From Flavobacteriaceae bacterium F08102 (GTDB lineage: Bacteria; Bacteroidota; Bacteroidia; Flavobacteriales; Flavobacteriaceae), in the NCBI GenBank assembly GCA_023015935.1, contig JALKAY010000001.1, positions 682,874 to 746,873 on the forward strand: a DNA stretch of 64,000 nt, given 5' to 3'. Each line of letters starts with the position of its first letter. Within the stretch, counting starts at the first letter, position 1. This document shows positions 55,436 to 63,880 of the stretch, in pieces. The notes beneath the pieces were generated by a model that was not told the origin of the DNA, made no database searches, and worked only from the letters and a program-made list of their open reading frames with translations. The position numbers and the translations under genes were made by a program.

Positions 55436-56293
55436 ATGAAGAAGATAGTAGTACTATGTATCTTTTTATGTGCGTTGTCCGTGGTGGCTCAAGGGCAGGG
55501 AAAAGCGCAGGAAAAGGAACAGAAAAAAGAGCAGGTTGAGATAAAACTTCCAGAAAAAAAATTAATCCGAGAAGGGAACGATTTTTACAATGAAGAGAAT
55601 TATTCTGCGGCAGAAGAGCAGTATACAAAAGCGTTAGAAGAGAATCCTAATTATGAAAAGGCCAGTTATAACTTGGGAAATGCTATTTATCAGCAAAATA
55701 GGTATAAAGAAGCCGTACCAATGTACGATTTGGTCGTAAAAACGACAGAAGACAAATTGACCAAAGCAGAGTCCTTTCACAATTTAGGAAACAGTTATTT
55801 AAAACAAAAGGAGTATCAAAAGGCTGTCGATGCATATAAAAATTCCTTGAGAAATAATCCTACTGACGATGAAACAAGGTATAATTTAGCTATTGCACAA
55901 AAGTTGCTTGAAAAGGAACAGCAAAAGCAAAAACCTGATAATAACAAAGACAAGGATAAAAATAAAGATAAAAACGATAAGAAGGAACAAGATAAGAAAG
56001 ATCAGGATAAGAAGGACGATCAAAATAAGGATGACAAAAAGAAAGATGATGAAAATAAGGATAAAGACAAGGATAAAAAGGGAGATCAGAAGGATGATGA
56101 AAAAGGCAAGGATGATCAAGATAAAAATGGAGACAAAAATAAAGACCAAAAACCTCCACAGCAACCTAAATTATCACCTCAGCAGGTACAGCAATTGTTA
56201 GAGGCAATGAATAATGAAGAAAATAAAACTCAGAAAAAAGTAAATGCCCAAAAAGCCAAGGGGAAAAAAGTAAAACAAGAAAAAGACTGGTAG
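55436..56293 (+). CDS. batC: BatC, exported TPR protein with Lys/Asp-rich linker
   Basis: 285-residue protein with a signal peptide (KKIVVLCIFLCALSVVAQ), then tetratricopeptide repeats at about residues 45-155 (EGNDFYNEENYSAAEEQYTK, then SYNLGNAIYQQNRYKEAVPM). About 80 residues of almost only Lys, Asp, Asn, Glu and Gln follow (bases about 55,915-56,150), then PQQPKLSPQQVQQLLEAMNN and a basic tail. The charged stretch is all purine in the coding strand and must be a disordered linker. The downstream end resembles the segment that binds partners in other BatC/BatE-type proteins. Confidence 0.9.
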   Translation: MKKIVVLCIFLCALSVVAQGQGKAQEKEQKKEQVEIKLPEKKLIREGNDFYNEENYSAAEEQYTKALEENPNYEKASYNLGNAIYQQNRYKEAVPMYDLVVKTTEDKLTKAESFHNLGNSYLKQKEYQKAVDAYKNSLRNNPTDDETRYNLAIAQKLLEKEQQKQKPDNNKDKDKNKDKNDKKEQDKKDQDKKDDQNKDDKKKDDENKDKDKDKKGDQKDDEKGKDDQDKNGDKNKDQKPPQQPKLSPQQVQQLLEAMNNEENKTQKKVNAQKAKGKKVKQEKDW

Positions 56294-56353
56294 TTACTGC
56301 TAGAAAGGAATGATAACAGGAGAGAAAATTGAAAATTTTAATGTGAACTGGAA

Positions 56354-58129
56354 ATGAAAAAGAATCAGCTTTACATATGGTGTATGATGTTAACCGTGTT
56401 TTCTTCTATGGTTGCTCAAGAAGCTTCGTTTAAAACTGAGGTCAGTAAAACGAGAATGGGAATCAATGAACGTATCCGAGTTGTCTATTCTATGAATAGG
56501 CAAGGGGCAGATAATTTTAATATACCTAATCTCGAAGATTTTAGAATTGTTGCGGGGCCTATGATGGGGCAGAGTTTTTCCGATTTTAATGGAAAAACAT
56601 CTTTTACGGTAAGTTATACATATACTATGCAGCCGCTTAAAAAAGGGAAGTTAAAGATACCAGTTGCCACCATAGAGTACAAAGGTAAAACGCTAAAATC
56701 TTCCAACGTTGAAGTGACTGTTACAGATGCTATTGAAATTCCTAAAGACCCGTACGATCCGAATTATATTGCGAGCCAAAACATTCACCTTGTGGCTGAA
56801 ATTTCAAATACAAATCCCTATGTAGGGGAAAGTATTTATGTGGTGTATAAGTTGTATGTAGATGTGAATAACGTAGACATGCGCAATCCGCGTGAAATAG
56901 AATCTCCTTCCTTTAATGGGTTTTGGAACCAAAATATAGACATCCAACGGTGGGAGCCAAAATCAGGAACTTACCAGGGTAAAAACTATCGTTATGCTGT
57001 AGTTAAAAAAGCGGTGTTAATACCTCAAAAATCTGGAAACTTAACCATAGAGCCGATGACTATGGAAATACAAGCTGGTGTTCCCATTGGGAAACGGGAT
57101 CTATGGGGTAATTTAATAAAGCGAAGTGTAGAGCTCAATGTTACTACGGGTAAGCGAATTATTAATGTAAAACCGTTACCCGCTAAAAATAAACCAGCTG
57201 ATTTTAATGGGGCAGTTGGTGACTTTTCCTTTGCAATTTCTTCAGATAAGGAAGAGTTAAAAGCGGATGAAGCTGCACAAATTTCGGTTAAATTATCTGG
57301 TAAAGGAAATTTAAAGTTAATTGAATTGCCAGACATAACCACACCTGAAGGTCTTGAGAAATACGAACCCGAGTACAAAGAGAACTTGTCAATTACCTCA
57401 AGCGGTTTTAAAGGAAGTATTGAGAAGACCTATACAGTAGTACCTCAATATCGAGGAAAATATAAGATACCTAAAGTGAGTTTTAGTTACTTTAGTTTGC
57501 CTGACAATGACTACAAAACCATTGTGTCGGATGAACTGATTTTAAATGCGCCTGAAGGGAAGTCTTCTGGAGCAGGAACGACCGTTGTTTCTTCTGTGAA
57601 ACGGGATGTGATTGGCCAGGCGAAAGACATCCGTTTTATCAGTACGAATACGAGTTTGAATCCGGTGAGAAGCGCATCAAAATTTTATGGGTCTACCTTG
57701 TTTTACGGGCTTTTATTGTTGCCGTTAGTTGCCATTCCATTAGGTATGCTTATCGGAAAGCAACAGCGCAAACGAGCAGGTGATATTGTCGGAAATAAAC
57801 GCAGAGCAGCTGATCGATTAGCTAAAAAGTATTTATCAGAGGCGAAGAAGCAGTTAGGTAAGAAAGAAGGGTTTTACATCGCCTTAGAAAAGGCCTTACA
57901 CAATTATTTAAAAGCGAGTTTACAAGTAGAAACGTCAGAAATTTCTAAAGAAAAAATTGCCGAACTTCTACAGGCCCGTTCCGTTGACGATGAATTGATT
58001 ACAACTTTCATTAAAGTGTTAGACGATTGTGACTACGCGCGCTACACGCCAACCACGAATGTAATGATGGAAAAAGAGTATTACAACGCCAAAGAAATTT
58101 TAGCAAAAATAGATAAACAACTCTCATGA
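56354..58129 (+). CDS. batD: BatD, oxygen-tolerance protein
   Basis: 591-residue membrane protein: signal peptide to AQ near residue 23, several immunoglobulin-like periplasmic domains (start SKTRMGINERIRVVYSMN), one membrane helix near 450-470 (STLFYGLLLLPLVAIPLGML), and a cytoplasmic helical domain (KKEGFYIALEKALHNYLKA). The family (DUF3999/BatD-like) is part of the Bat complex. Its stop overlaps batE by ATGA. Unlike batA/B it has no VWA. Confidence 0.92.
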   Translation: MKKNQLYIWCMMLTVFSSMVAQEASFKTEVSKTRMGINERIRVVYSMNRQGADNFNIPNLEDFRIVAGPMMGQSFSDFNGKTSFTVSYTYTMQPLKKGKLKIPVATIEYKGKTLKSSNVEVTVTDAIEIPKDPYDPNYIASQNIHLVAEISNTNPYVGESIYVVYKLYVDVNNVDMRNPREIESPSFNGFWNQNIDIQRWEPKSGTYQGKNYRYAVVKKAVLIPQKSGNLTIEPMTMEIQAGVPIGKRDLWGNLIKRSVELNVTTGKRIINVKPLPAKNKPADFNGAVGDFSFAISSDKEELKADEAAQISVKLSGKGNLKLIELPDITTPEGLEKYEPEYKENLSITSSGFKGSIEKTYTVVPQYRGKYKIPKVSFSYFSLPDNDYKTIVSDELILNAPEGKSSGAGTTVVSSVKRDVIGQAKDIRFISTNTSLNPVRSASKFYGSTLFYGLLLLPLVAIPLGMLIGKQQRKRAGDIVGNKRRAADRLAKKYLSEAKKQLGKKEGFYIALEKALHNYLKASLQVETSEISKEKIAELLQARSVDDELITTFIKVLDDCDYARYTPTTNVMMEKEYYNAKEILAKIDKQLS

Positions 58130-58890
58130 TGAACGGAAAGCTATATTGCCTAATTGCCTTCCTAAGTCTTAGTACTTGGATGGGATTCGCACAACAATCG
58201 TCTGATTTGTTTGCCGAAGGAAATCGGTTGTATCAAGAAGAAAAATACAGTGAAGCCTTAGCTAAATATCAAGAAATTGAACAGCATAACTTGGAGTCTG
58301 ATGCTTTGTATTTTAATATGGCCAATGCTTATTATAAATTAAATAAAATTGCACCAGCCGTTTATTATTACGAAAAAGTATTGCAACAAAATCCTTTGCA
58401 TAAAGACGCAAAATTTAACCTGAGCTTTGCAAAGCGGATGGCGATTGATAATATTGAACCTCTTCCAAAAAACATTTATCAGAAATTTCGAGATGGATTT
58501 ATTTTAAAATTATCTTATGATGGATGGGCGTGGCTAGCGGTGAGCTTTGCCATGTTAGCGAGCATTTTATTTTTATGGTATTATTTTACGTATCGAACTG
58601 GTTATAAGCGCTTGTTTTTTGTGATAAGTATTGTATGTGCTAGTTTAACTTTTGTTTTCTTAGCAATGGCGTATCAAAACTATCAATATGTATCGACTAC
58701 AAAATATGCTATTGTTTATGTTCAAGAAGCGGAAGTTAAAACCGCTCCCTCCGTTGCTGGTGAAGTGAGTTTTGATTTGCATGAAGGCACGAAAGTTAAA
58801 GTACTTGAAAGTTTAGATAATTGGAAGAAAATTAGCATTGCGGATGGAAGGGAAGGTTGGATTGTTGAGGATGAGATTAGGGAATTATAA
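58126..58890 (+). CDS. batE: BatE, TPR and SH3-domain membrane protein
   Basis: 254-residue protein with a signal peptide (GFAQQ near residue 24), two to three TPRs (SDLFAEGNRLYQEEKYSEAL), two membrane helices near residues 130-175, and a C-terminal bacterial SH3 domain (AIVYVQEAEVKTAPSVAGEV, then WKKISIADGREGWIVEDEI). It is the last gene of the operon; a second start codon lies three bases on (ATGATG). The SH3 domain could bind cell wall or a Bat partner. It converges on a methyltransferase gene 67 bp away. Confidence 0.9.
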   Translation: MMNGKLYCLIAFLSLSTWMGFAQQSSDLFAEGNRLYQEEKYSEALAKYQEIEQHNLESDALYFNMANAYYKLNKIAPAVYYYEKVLQQNPLHKDAKFNLSFAKRMAIDNIEPLPKNIYQKFRDGFILKLSYDGWAWLAVSFAMLASILFLWYYFTYRTGYKRLFFVISIVCASLTFVFLAMAYQNYQYVSTTKYAIVYVQEAEVKTAPSVAGEVSFDLHEGTKVKVLESLDNWKKISIADGREGWIVEDEIREL

Positions 58891-58957
58891 ATATGTTGTT
58901 GCGAAGTCTTTATGAAATTTGAGCCAACTTACGGTAGTCTTTTATGGTGTTTCTCTA

Positions 58958-59728
58958 CTACTTTTTGTAGCAAACTGGTAAAATTTCCCCTTTCATTAAC
59001 CTGTATTTATCAACTTCGGTAGCAGAAAGTTGCTCGGTGTATCTAACGGGTTCAACGTTAAATCCAACAGCACTTAAACGATTAAAATAATCAGATCCAT
59101 ACACCCGTACATGATCGTATTGACCAAAGTGTTTGGCGCGTTCATCAGGATCGGTAATGCTGAAATCTTCGTAGGTGGTTGTGCGGGTATAATCTTGTGG
59201 AACTTGAAAAATACCCATTCCGCCAGGTTTTAGTACGCGGTATAATTCAGACATGGCCTTCTGATCGTCTACGATGTGTTCTAAGACATGATTACAGAAG
59301 ATTATATCAAATTGATCATCCTCAAAAGGGAGGTCCAAAATATCGGCTTTAACGTCGACAATAGGAGAGTACAAATCTGCGGTGATTAAGTCAATATGTT
59401 TTAATTTTTTAAAACGCTTTAAAAAGCATTGCTCTGGGGCCATGTGTAATACTTTTATGGGTTTTGTTGCGTCAAAAAAGGATGTTTCACGTTCTAAATA
59501 CAACCATAATAACCGATGCCGTTCTAGTGATAATGTACTTGGTGAAAGTACATTGGGGCGTTGAGTTCCGTAGCCATAAGGCAGGAATTTACGAAAGCTT
59601 TTTCCGTCAATAGGATCCGTGTATTTATTCCCTTTCAAATAAAAGGCTAAAAAGGGGCTCACCACATAGCTGAGTTTAATCAACCACGGACGGGGAACGG
59701 TGTTTAATATGGTTTTGAAGATTTTCAT
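58958..59728 (-). CDS. SAM-dependent methyltransferase
   Basis: 256-residue class I methyltransferase. Motif I is degenerate (KVLHMAPEQCF near residue 71 instead of a glycine loop), followed by DLITADLYSPIVDVKADILD, the post-I motif FDIIFCNHVLEHI near 124, and VLKPGGMGIFQVP near 150. The substrate is unknown; the family often modifies lipids, glycans or small aromatics. I chose the ATG at 59728 because TATCTTTG lies 6 nt upstream; the TTG nine bases earlier would fall at the transcript start. Confidence 0.85.
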   Translation of the reverse strand: MKIFKTILNTVPRPWLIKLSYVVSPFLAFYLKGNKYTDPIDGKSFRKFLPYGYGTQRPNVLSPSTLSLERHRLLWLYLERETSFFDATKPIKVLHMAPEQCFLKRFKKLKHIDLITADLYSPIVDVKADILDLPFEDDQFDIIFCNHVLEHIVDDQKAMSELYRVLKPGGMGIFQVPQDYTRTTTYEDFSITDPDERAKHFGQYDHVRVYGSDYFNRLSAVGFNVEPVRYTEQLSATEVDKYRLMKGEILPVCYKK

Positions 59729-59734
59729 CTGAGG

Positions 59735-59742
59735 CAAAGATA
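59735..59742 (-). promoter_or_regulatory. Promoter -7 box of the methyltransferase gene
   Basis: TATCTTTG on the minus strand, 6 nt before the ATG. The spacing implies transcription starts at or next to the start codon. Confidence 0.5.
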
Positions 59743-59970
59743 GGCGTCCTAATTGTAATTTTATAGGATATTAAAAAAAGTAAATTCTAAAAAATGGTCA
59801 TTAATAAACTTCAAAAAGTAAAGGGAATGCTTGACGAACAATTATTATTTTGTATTAATCAATCTGTAAATTTTGTTTTTTGAAGTTTGGATTTTATTTG
59901 TTATTTGGGAATTATTCAGACTTTGTTCTTAAAAAATTACGTTAATAATCAGTATTAGTTCATATAAACA

Positions 59971-60159
59971 TCATGTTTTAGGTTGCTCTTTTTTACGAAT
60001 AAAAAAGGCATTTAGTACGAGTAAAAGACCAAGTACGAAAAAGTTTTCCGCGGTAACAAAACTATATCCATAATGATATATTTTCATGAGTACAGTAATC
60101 ACTAGGCATACCAATCCGATAATTAAAAACAACAAAAATCGGCGGCGGTTTGACCTCAC
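59971..60159 (-). CDS. Small two-helix membrane protein
   Basis: 62-residue protein with a basic N-terminus (MRSNRRRF), two hydrophobic helices (LLFLIIGLVCLVITVLM and ENFFVLGLLLVLNAFFI) and a basic tail. It starts 9 bp after the map stop on the same strand, so it is translated from the map transcript. I do not recognise the family. Spacing and helix pattern make it a credible gene. Confidence 0.6.
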   Translation of the reverse strand: MRSNRRRFLLFLIIGLVCLVITVLMKIYHYGYSFVTAENFFVLGLLLVLNAFFIRKKEQPKT

Positions 60160-60168
60160 AGGGTTGGT

Positions 60169-60990
60169 TTATTTTTCTTGAATAGATGTTTGTCGAAATG
60201 CTGCCTCTTCATCACTCGTAATGCCCAATGCCTCATAGATATAACTAAAAGTAGACAATAACTCAGGCTTGCCATTGACAATAGCTACATCATGTTCAAA
60301 ATGAGCTGAGGGTTTGCCATCTAGGGTAAGGATGGTCCATCCATCTTTTAATTGTTTTATTTTGTGTGTCCCTAAATTGATCATAGGCTCAATGGCAACG
60401 ACCATTCCTTCTTTAAACTTCTTTCCTCGTCCGCGCTTACCGTAATTTGGCATTTCTGGGTCTTCGTGCATTTCAGTACCTAAACCGTGGCCTACTAATT
60501 CACGAACTACTCCGTATCCATGTGATTCGCAATAATGTTGAATGGCATAACCAACATCACCCACGCGATTTCCTGCTCTAAATGCTCGGATACCTTCATA
60601 TAAACTCTCTTTAGTTATGCGTAGTAGTTTTTTTGTTTCTTCTGCTACTTCGCCAACTTCAAATGTATAGGCGTGATCACCGTAAAAACCGTTCATTTTT
60701 GCACCGCAATCAATTGAAATAATATCGCCATCTTCTAAGGGTTTATCATTGGGAATTCCATGAACTACTTGGGAATTTGGACTCATACATAGGGTATTGG
60801 GGAAATCGTACAGCCCTAAAAAACCAGGGATGGCTCCTAAATCACGAATGTGTTCTTCTGCTAATTTATCAAGGTAGCGAGTTGTAACTCCAGGTTTAAC
60901 TTCTGACGCCAATACGCCTAAAGTTTTAGAAACTACTAGCGCACTTTGACGCATTAGTTCAATTTCTTCTTTACTTTTAATTTTAATCAT
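60169..60990 (-). CDS. map: Methionine aminopeptidase, type I
   Basis: Cytoplasmic metallopeptidase that removes N-terminal methionine, 273 residues. The five metal ligands are placed as in the family: ISIDCGAKMNGFYGDHAYTF (two Asp), GHGLGTEMHEDPEMP (His near 173), MVVAIEPM (Glu) and HFEHDVAI (Glu/His). The ATG at 60990 is used; a TTG one codon earlier also opens the frame. It sits in a minus-strand cluster downstream of the HAD-like hydrolase gene. Confidence 0.96.
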   Translation of the reverse strand: MIKIKSKEEIELMRQSALVVSKTLGVLASEVKPGVTTRYLDKLAEEHIRDLGAIPGFLGLYDFPNTLCMSPNSQVVHGIPNDKPLEDGDIISIDCGAKMNGFYGDHAYTFEVGEVAEETKKLLRITKESLYEGIRAFRAGNRVGDVGYAIQHYCESHGYGVVRELVGHGLGTEMHEDPEMPNYGKRGRGKKFKEGMVVAIEPMINLGTHKIKQLKDGWTILTLDGKPSAHFEHDVAIVNGKPELLSTFSYIYEALGITSDEEAAFRQTSIQEK

Positions 60991-61000
60991 CAAGTAGTAT

Positions 61001-61402
61001 TTAAAACGGCCAAATAGATTTTTTTTTCTTTTTAAGCGTCGATGTTGGTTTTCCAGAGATAAGTTTGTAGATCTCTCCCCATCCTAACATTCCTCCGATA
61101 TTTCGATCATCAATAAATAGGTCTGCATTAATTTTTCGACTTACTTTACCCACAAATTTCTCTTCTGGATAATTTTTATTCACTGCGTAAAATTCAATTC
61201 CATTTTTTCGGCAAAATTCAACGGCTTCTGTGAGTCGCTCACCGTGTCTATAGGTCCATAAAATTAGCCGATGACCATCCTTTTGTAATTGTTCTAACGT
61301 TTCGAATGCAAATAATTTTGCATTTCCAATTTTAGGATAGGCATCTTCTACAATCGTTCCGTCAAAATCAACGGCAATAATTAAAGGATCTTTTGGCAAC
61401 AT
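61001..61402 (-). CDS. HAD-like hydrolase, BT0820 family
   Basis: 133-residue HAD-superfamily protein. Motif I is AVDFDGTIVEDAYP with the catalytic Asp pair near residues 10-12, motif II lies around LILWTYRHGER, and the final acidic pair is DLFIDDRNIGG. There is no cap domain. It is close to the Bacteroides BT0820-type family of small phosphatases of unknown substrate. I use the ATG at 61402 (MLPKDPLIIAVD), 17 nt after a consensus promoter. The TTG at 61417 is too close to that promoter to be the start. Confidence 0.85.
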   Translation of the reverse strand: MLPKDPLIIAVDFDGTIVEDAYPKIGNAKLFAFETLEQLQKDGHRLILWTYRHGERLTEAVEFCRKNGIEFYAVNKNYPEEKFVGKVSRKINADLFIDDRNIGGMLGWGEIYKLISGKPTSTLKKKKKSIWPF

Positions 61403-61419
61403 AGATTTAAATTTCAATA

Positions 61420-61448
61420 CAAATTTAAGTTAAATAAGGCATTAACAA
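61420..61448 (-). promoter_or_regulatory. Promoter of the HAD-like hydrolase and map
   Basis: Minus strand TTG (61448-61446), an 18-nt spacer, and TAAATTTG (61427-61420), a full consensus match, 17 nt before the ATG. Confidence 0.6.
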
Positions 61449-61480
61449 AGAGATATGCATAATTTTTGGGTTAAGGCTAA

Positions 61481-62014
61481 TTAGTGATGGTCGTACGCAT
61501 GTTTGTAGGGTTGTCCGCTGATAATTTTCGCGATATCTTTTTCTAGGGTTTCGCGGGGGTATTCTACAATACGGCCTATTTCTTTGTTGTTTTTATAGAA
61601 AATGAGCGTTGGCACTCTAATAATATGTAGTCCTTCTTGTAAATTGTCAGGTGTTTTTTTAGCGTGATTGACAGCGATAAGTTCAAAATTTTTGAGGTTA
61701 AATCCGGTGGTTTCCATAATTTTGTAAAAACGCGGTATTTCGCGTTTACTATCTTCACACCAAGTGCCCATAAACCCTTTTATGGTTATCCCTTTGAGGT
61801 GTTTTTTGATTTTAGAAATGGAAACTTCATCCAATGAATATTGATTGTAATTTTGATTAAACCAACGTGTATAGGGCGCTTGTTGCAAATCGGATTTTTC
61901 TTTTATACCAACCAAGTCAACTGGACGTTGTTGGGTGATTGTTATTTTTTGTTGCGCTGTAGAATTCCATTGAATACTGACTACAGCTACGAAAAGTAGC
62001 AGAGTTTTCTTCAT
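61481..62014 (-). CDS. Exported thioredoxin-fold protein with CxxS motif
   Basis: 177-residue protein with a signal peptide (KKTLLLFVAVVSIQWNSTAQ) and a thioredoxin fold. The redox loop is FMGTWCEDSKREIPRF: the second cysteine of the usual CxxC is Ser, so it cannot form an internal disulfide but may act as a monothiol. The cis-proline is RVPTLIFYKN. It starts inside the gpmI stop (ATGA at 62011-62014), so it is coupled to gpmI. Similar CxxS proteins are common in flavobacteria; the partner is unknown. Confidence 0.85.
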   Translation of the reverse strand: MKKTLLLFVAVVSIQWNSTAQQKITITQQRPVDLVGIKEKSDLQQAPYTRWFNQNYNQYSLDEVSISKIKKHLKGITIKGFMGTWCEDSKREIPRFYKIMETTGFNLKNFELIAVNHAKKTPDNLQEGLHIIRVPTLIFYKNNKEIGRIVEYPRETLEKDIAKIISGQPYKHAYDHH

Positions 62015-63531
62015 TTGGGTAAAAGCGATTTTTCATTCATTATTTTGGGTTTTTCAATGCCCATTAAGTCTAAAATCGTGGGTGCAACATTGGCTAGAAT
62101 ACCACTATTTATTGAGGTAAGTTGATTGTCAACTAAAATAATGGGTACTGGATTGGTCGTATGAGCTGTATTGGGTGATCCGTCTTCGTTAATCATGGTT
62201 TCACTATTCCCATGATCGGCAATTATGAGGCTTGTGTAACCATTAGCTAAGGCTTGAGGAATGACTTTTGACAAACAGTGATCTACGGTTTCTGCAGCCT
62301 TAACTGCCGCACTAAACACGCCAGTATGTCCTACCATATCGGTATTTGCAAAATTCAATACAATGAAATCAGCACTTTCATTTTCGATTTCAGGAAGGAT
62401 GGTTTTGGTAATATCTTCCGCGCTCATTTCAGGTTGTAAATCGTAGGTAGCCACCTTAGGAGAAGGGCACATAAGACGTTTTTCTCCATCAAATAAAGTT
62501 TCTCTTCCTCCAGAGAAAAAGAACGTTACATGGGGGTATTTTTCGGTTTCTGCAATACGGATTTGCGTTTTGCCGTGGTTCGACAAGACTTCTCCTAAAG
62601 TTTCACTCAGGTCTTCTTTAGGATACATTACATGGATATTTTTATATGTATCGTCGTAATTGGTCAGGGTTACATAATATAATTTTAAAGGATATAAATT
62701 GTAATCAGGAAAGGATTCTTGTGTTAATGCTTCTGTTAATTGTCTTCCACGATCGGTTCTAAAGTTAAAAAAGATGACTACGTCATCCGCATGGAGGGTT
62801 GAAACTGGAGTTCCTGTTTTATCCACCATTACAATGGGAGGGATGAATTCATCTGAAACACCGGCTTGATAGGAAGTTTGAAGGGTTGAAACTATGTCTG
62901 TAGAAGGTTGCCCTGTTCCGTTACATATAAGGTCGTAAGCTTTTTTAATTCGCTCCCAACGACGATCTCGATCCATGGCATAATATCGACCAATTACTGA
63001 GGCTAATTTGGATTTATGTTCTGCTAAAAAAGGAACTAAATCTTTCATAAATGTAACCCCAGAATGAGGATCTACATCTCTACCATCCGTAAAGGCATGA
63101 ACTACGCTGTTGAGTCCCGCCGCACTACTAGCCCGAACAAGGCCTTTTAGATGATCAATATGTGAATGAACGCCACCGTCAGAGACTAATCCAATAAAAT
63201 GCACCGTCTTATTGTGTTTTGAGGCATAATCAAAGGCATTTTGCAAAGCTGGAACCTCGGCGATTGAATTTGATGCTACAGCCTGGTTGATTTTGACCAA
63301 ATCTTGGTAGACAATTCTTCCTGCCCCTAAATTCATATGACCAACTTCACTATTCCCCATTTGTCCTTCTGGTAAACCAACGTGCAACCCGTCAGTTCTC
63401 AAACTTGCGTTTGGGTATTTTTTTAAAAGTGAATCAATATAAGGTGTATTTGCTTGCGCAATGGCAGAAACAGCTTCGTTTTGAGTGATTCCCCACCCAT
63501 CTAATATTAATAAGAGTACTTTTTTGTGCAT
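62011..63531 (-). CDS. gpmI: Phosphoglycerate mutase, cofactor-independent
   Basis: Interconverts 3- and 2-phosphoglycerate, using two metal ions and a phosphoserine intermediate, 506 residues. Metal and active-site motifs: LLILDGWGIT near residue 7, GQMGNSEVGHMNLGAGRI with catalytic Ser near 61, the DGRDVDP loop near 149, and ADHGNSE near 440. The length is normal. It is read from a strong TTG-N17-TAGCTTTG promoter and followed by the thioredoxin-fold gene. Together with pgk it covers two adjacent steps of glycolysis. Confidence 0.97.
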   Translation of the reverse strand: MHKKVLLLILDGWGITQNEAVSAIAQANTPYIDSLLKKYPNASLRTDGLHVGLPEGQMGNSEVGHMNLGAGRIVYQDLVKINQAVASNSIAEVPALQNAFDYASKHNKTVHFIGLVSDGGVHSHIDHLKGLVRASSAAGLNSVVHAFTDGRDVDPHSGVTFMKDLVPFLAEHKSKLASVIGRYYAMDRDRRWERIKKAYDLICNGTGQPSTDIVSTLQTSYQAGVSDEFIPPIVMVDKTGTPVSTLHADDVVIFFNFRTDRGRQLTEALTQESFPDYNLYPLKLYYVTLTNYDDTYKNIHVMYPKEDLSETLGEVLSNHGKTQIRIAETEKYPHVTFFFSGGRETLFDGEKRLMCPSPKVATYDLQPEMSAEDITKTILPEIENESADFIVLNFANTDMVGHTGVFSAAVKAAETVDHCLSKVIPQALANGYTSLIIADHGNSETMINEDGSPNTAHTTNPVPIILVDNQLTSINSGILANVAPTILDLMGIEKPKIMNEKSLLPK

Positions 63532-63549
63532 AATACAATTTGTATGTTA

Positions 63550-63577
63550 CAAAGCTAAGAATTAATTAGCTAATCAA
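63550..63577 (-). promoter_or_regulatory. Promoter of gpmI
   Basis: Minus strand TTG (63577-63575), a 17-nt spacer, and TAGCTTTG (63557-63550), 18 nt before the ATG. One of the two best consensus matches in the window. Confidence 0.7.
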
Positions 63578-63744
63578 TTGGAAATTCATTGTGAATTGGA
63601 CGTTAATGTTGTGGATATTGGCTTTCAATATATACTCCTGGCTATGGGGTGTACAATGTTGGGTTTGTAATTATTATACCTTGTCTGTACATTATGCAAT
63701 GTTTTGTTCATTTAACATCAAAGCTATTTTTTAAGGAAAGTTTA

Positions 63745-63771
63745 AGACTTTAACATATCGGGTTAAAGTCT
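63745..63771. promoter_or_regulatory. Perfect 10-bp inverted repeat, possible operator
   Basis: AGACTTTAAC-atatcgg-GTTAAAGTCT, with looser outer arms GTTTA/TTAAAC. It lies 110 bp before the secreted-protein gene at 63881 in the gap between it and gpmI. No T run follows, so it is more likely an operator than a terminator. Confidence 0.4.
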
Positions 63772-63880
63772 GTTAAACTTGATCATGATTGGTAACATAA
63801 AGGAGGCTGAAGGCGTCTATTAGGAAAAGTACTGATTTGGACTTTTGTTTAAGCCAGTTAATAATCTAAAACTCTTTTAT

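Larger units (their letters stand above)
63532..63880. other. Intergenic region between divergent gpmI and the edge gene
   Basis: 349 bp with the gpmI promoter at the left and a 10-bp-arm palindrome in the middle. No consensus TAnnTTTG box with good spacing was found for the rightward gene. Nothing else recognisable. Confidence 0.4.

Noticed and set aside
55886-56164. Hydrophobic minus-strand frames opposite batC
   Set aside because: They are the complement of the Lys/Asp-rich linker; the apparent Ile/Leu/Phe richness comes only from the purine-rich coding strand.
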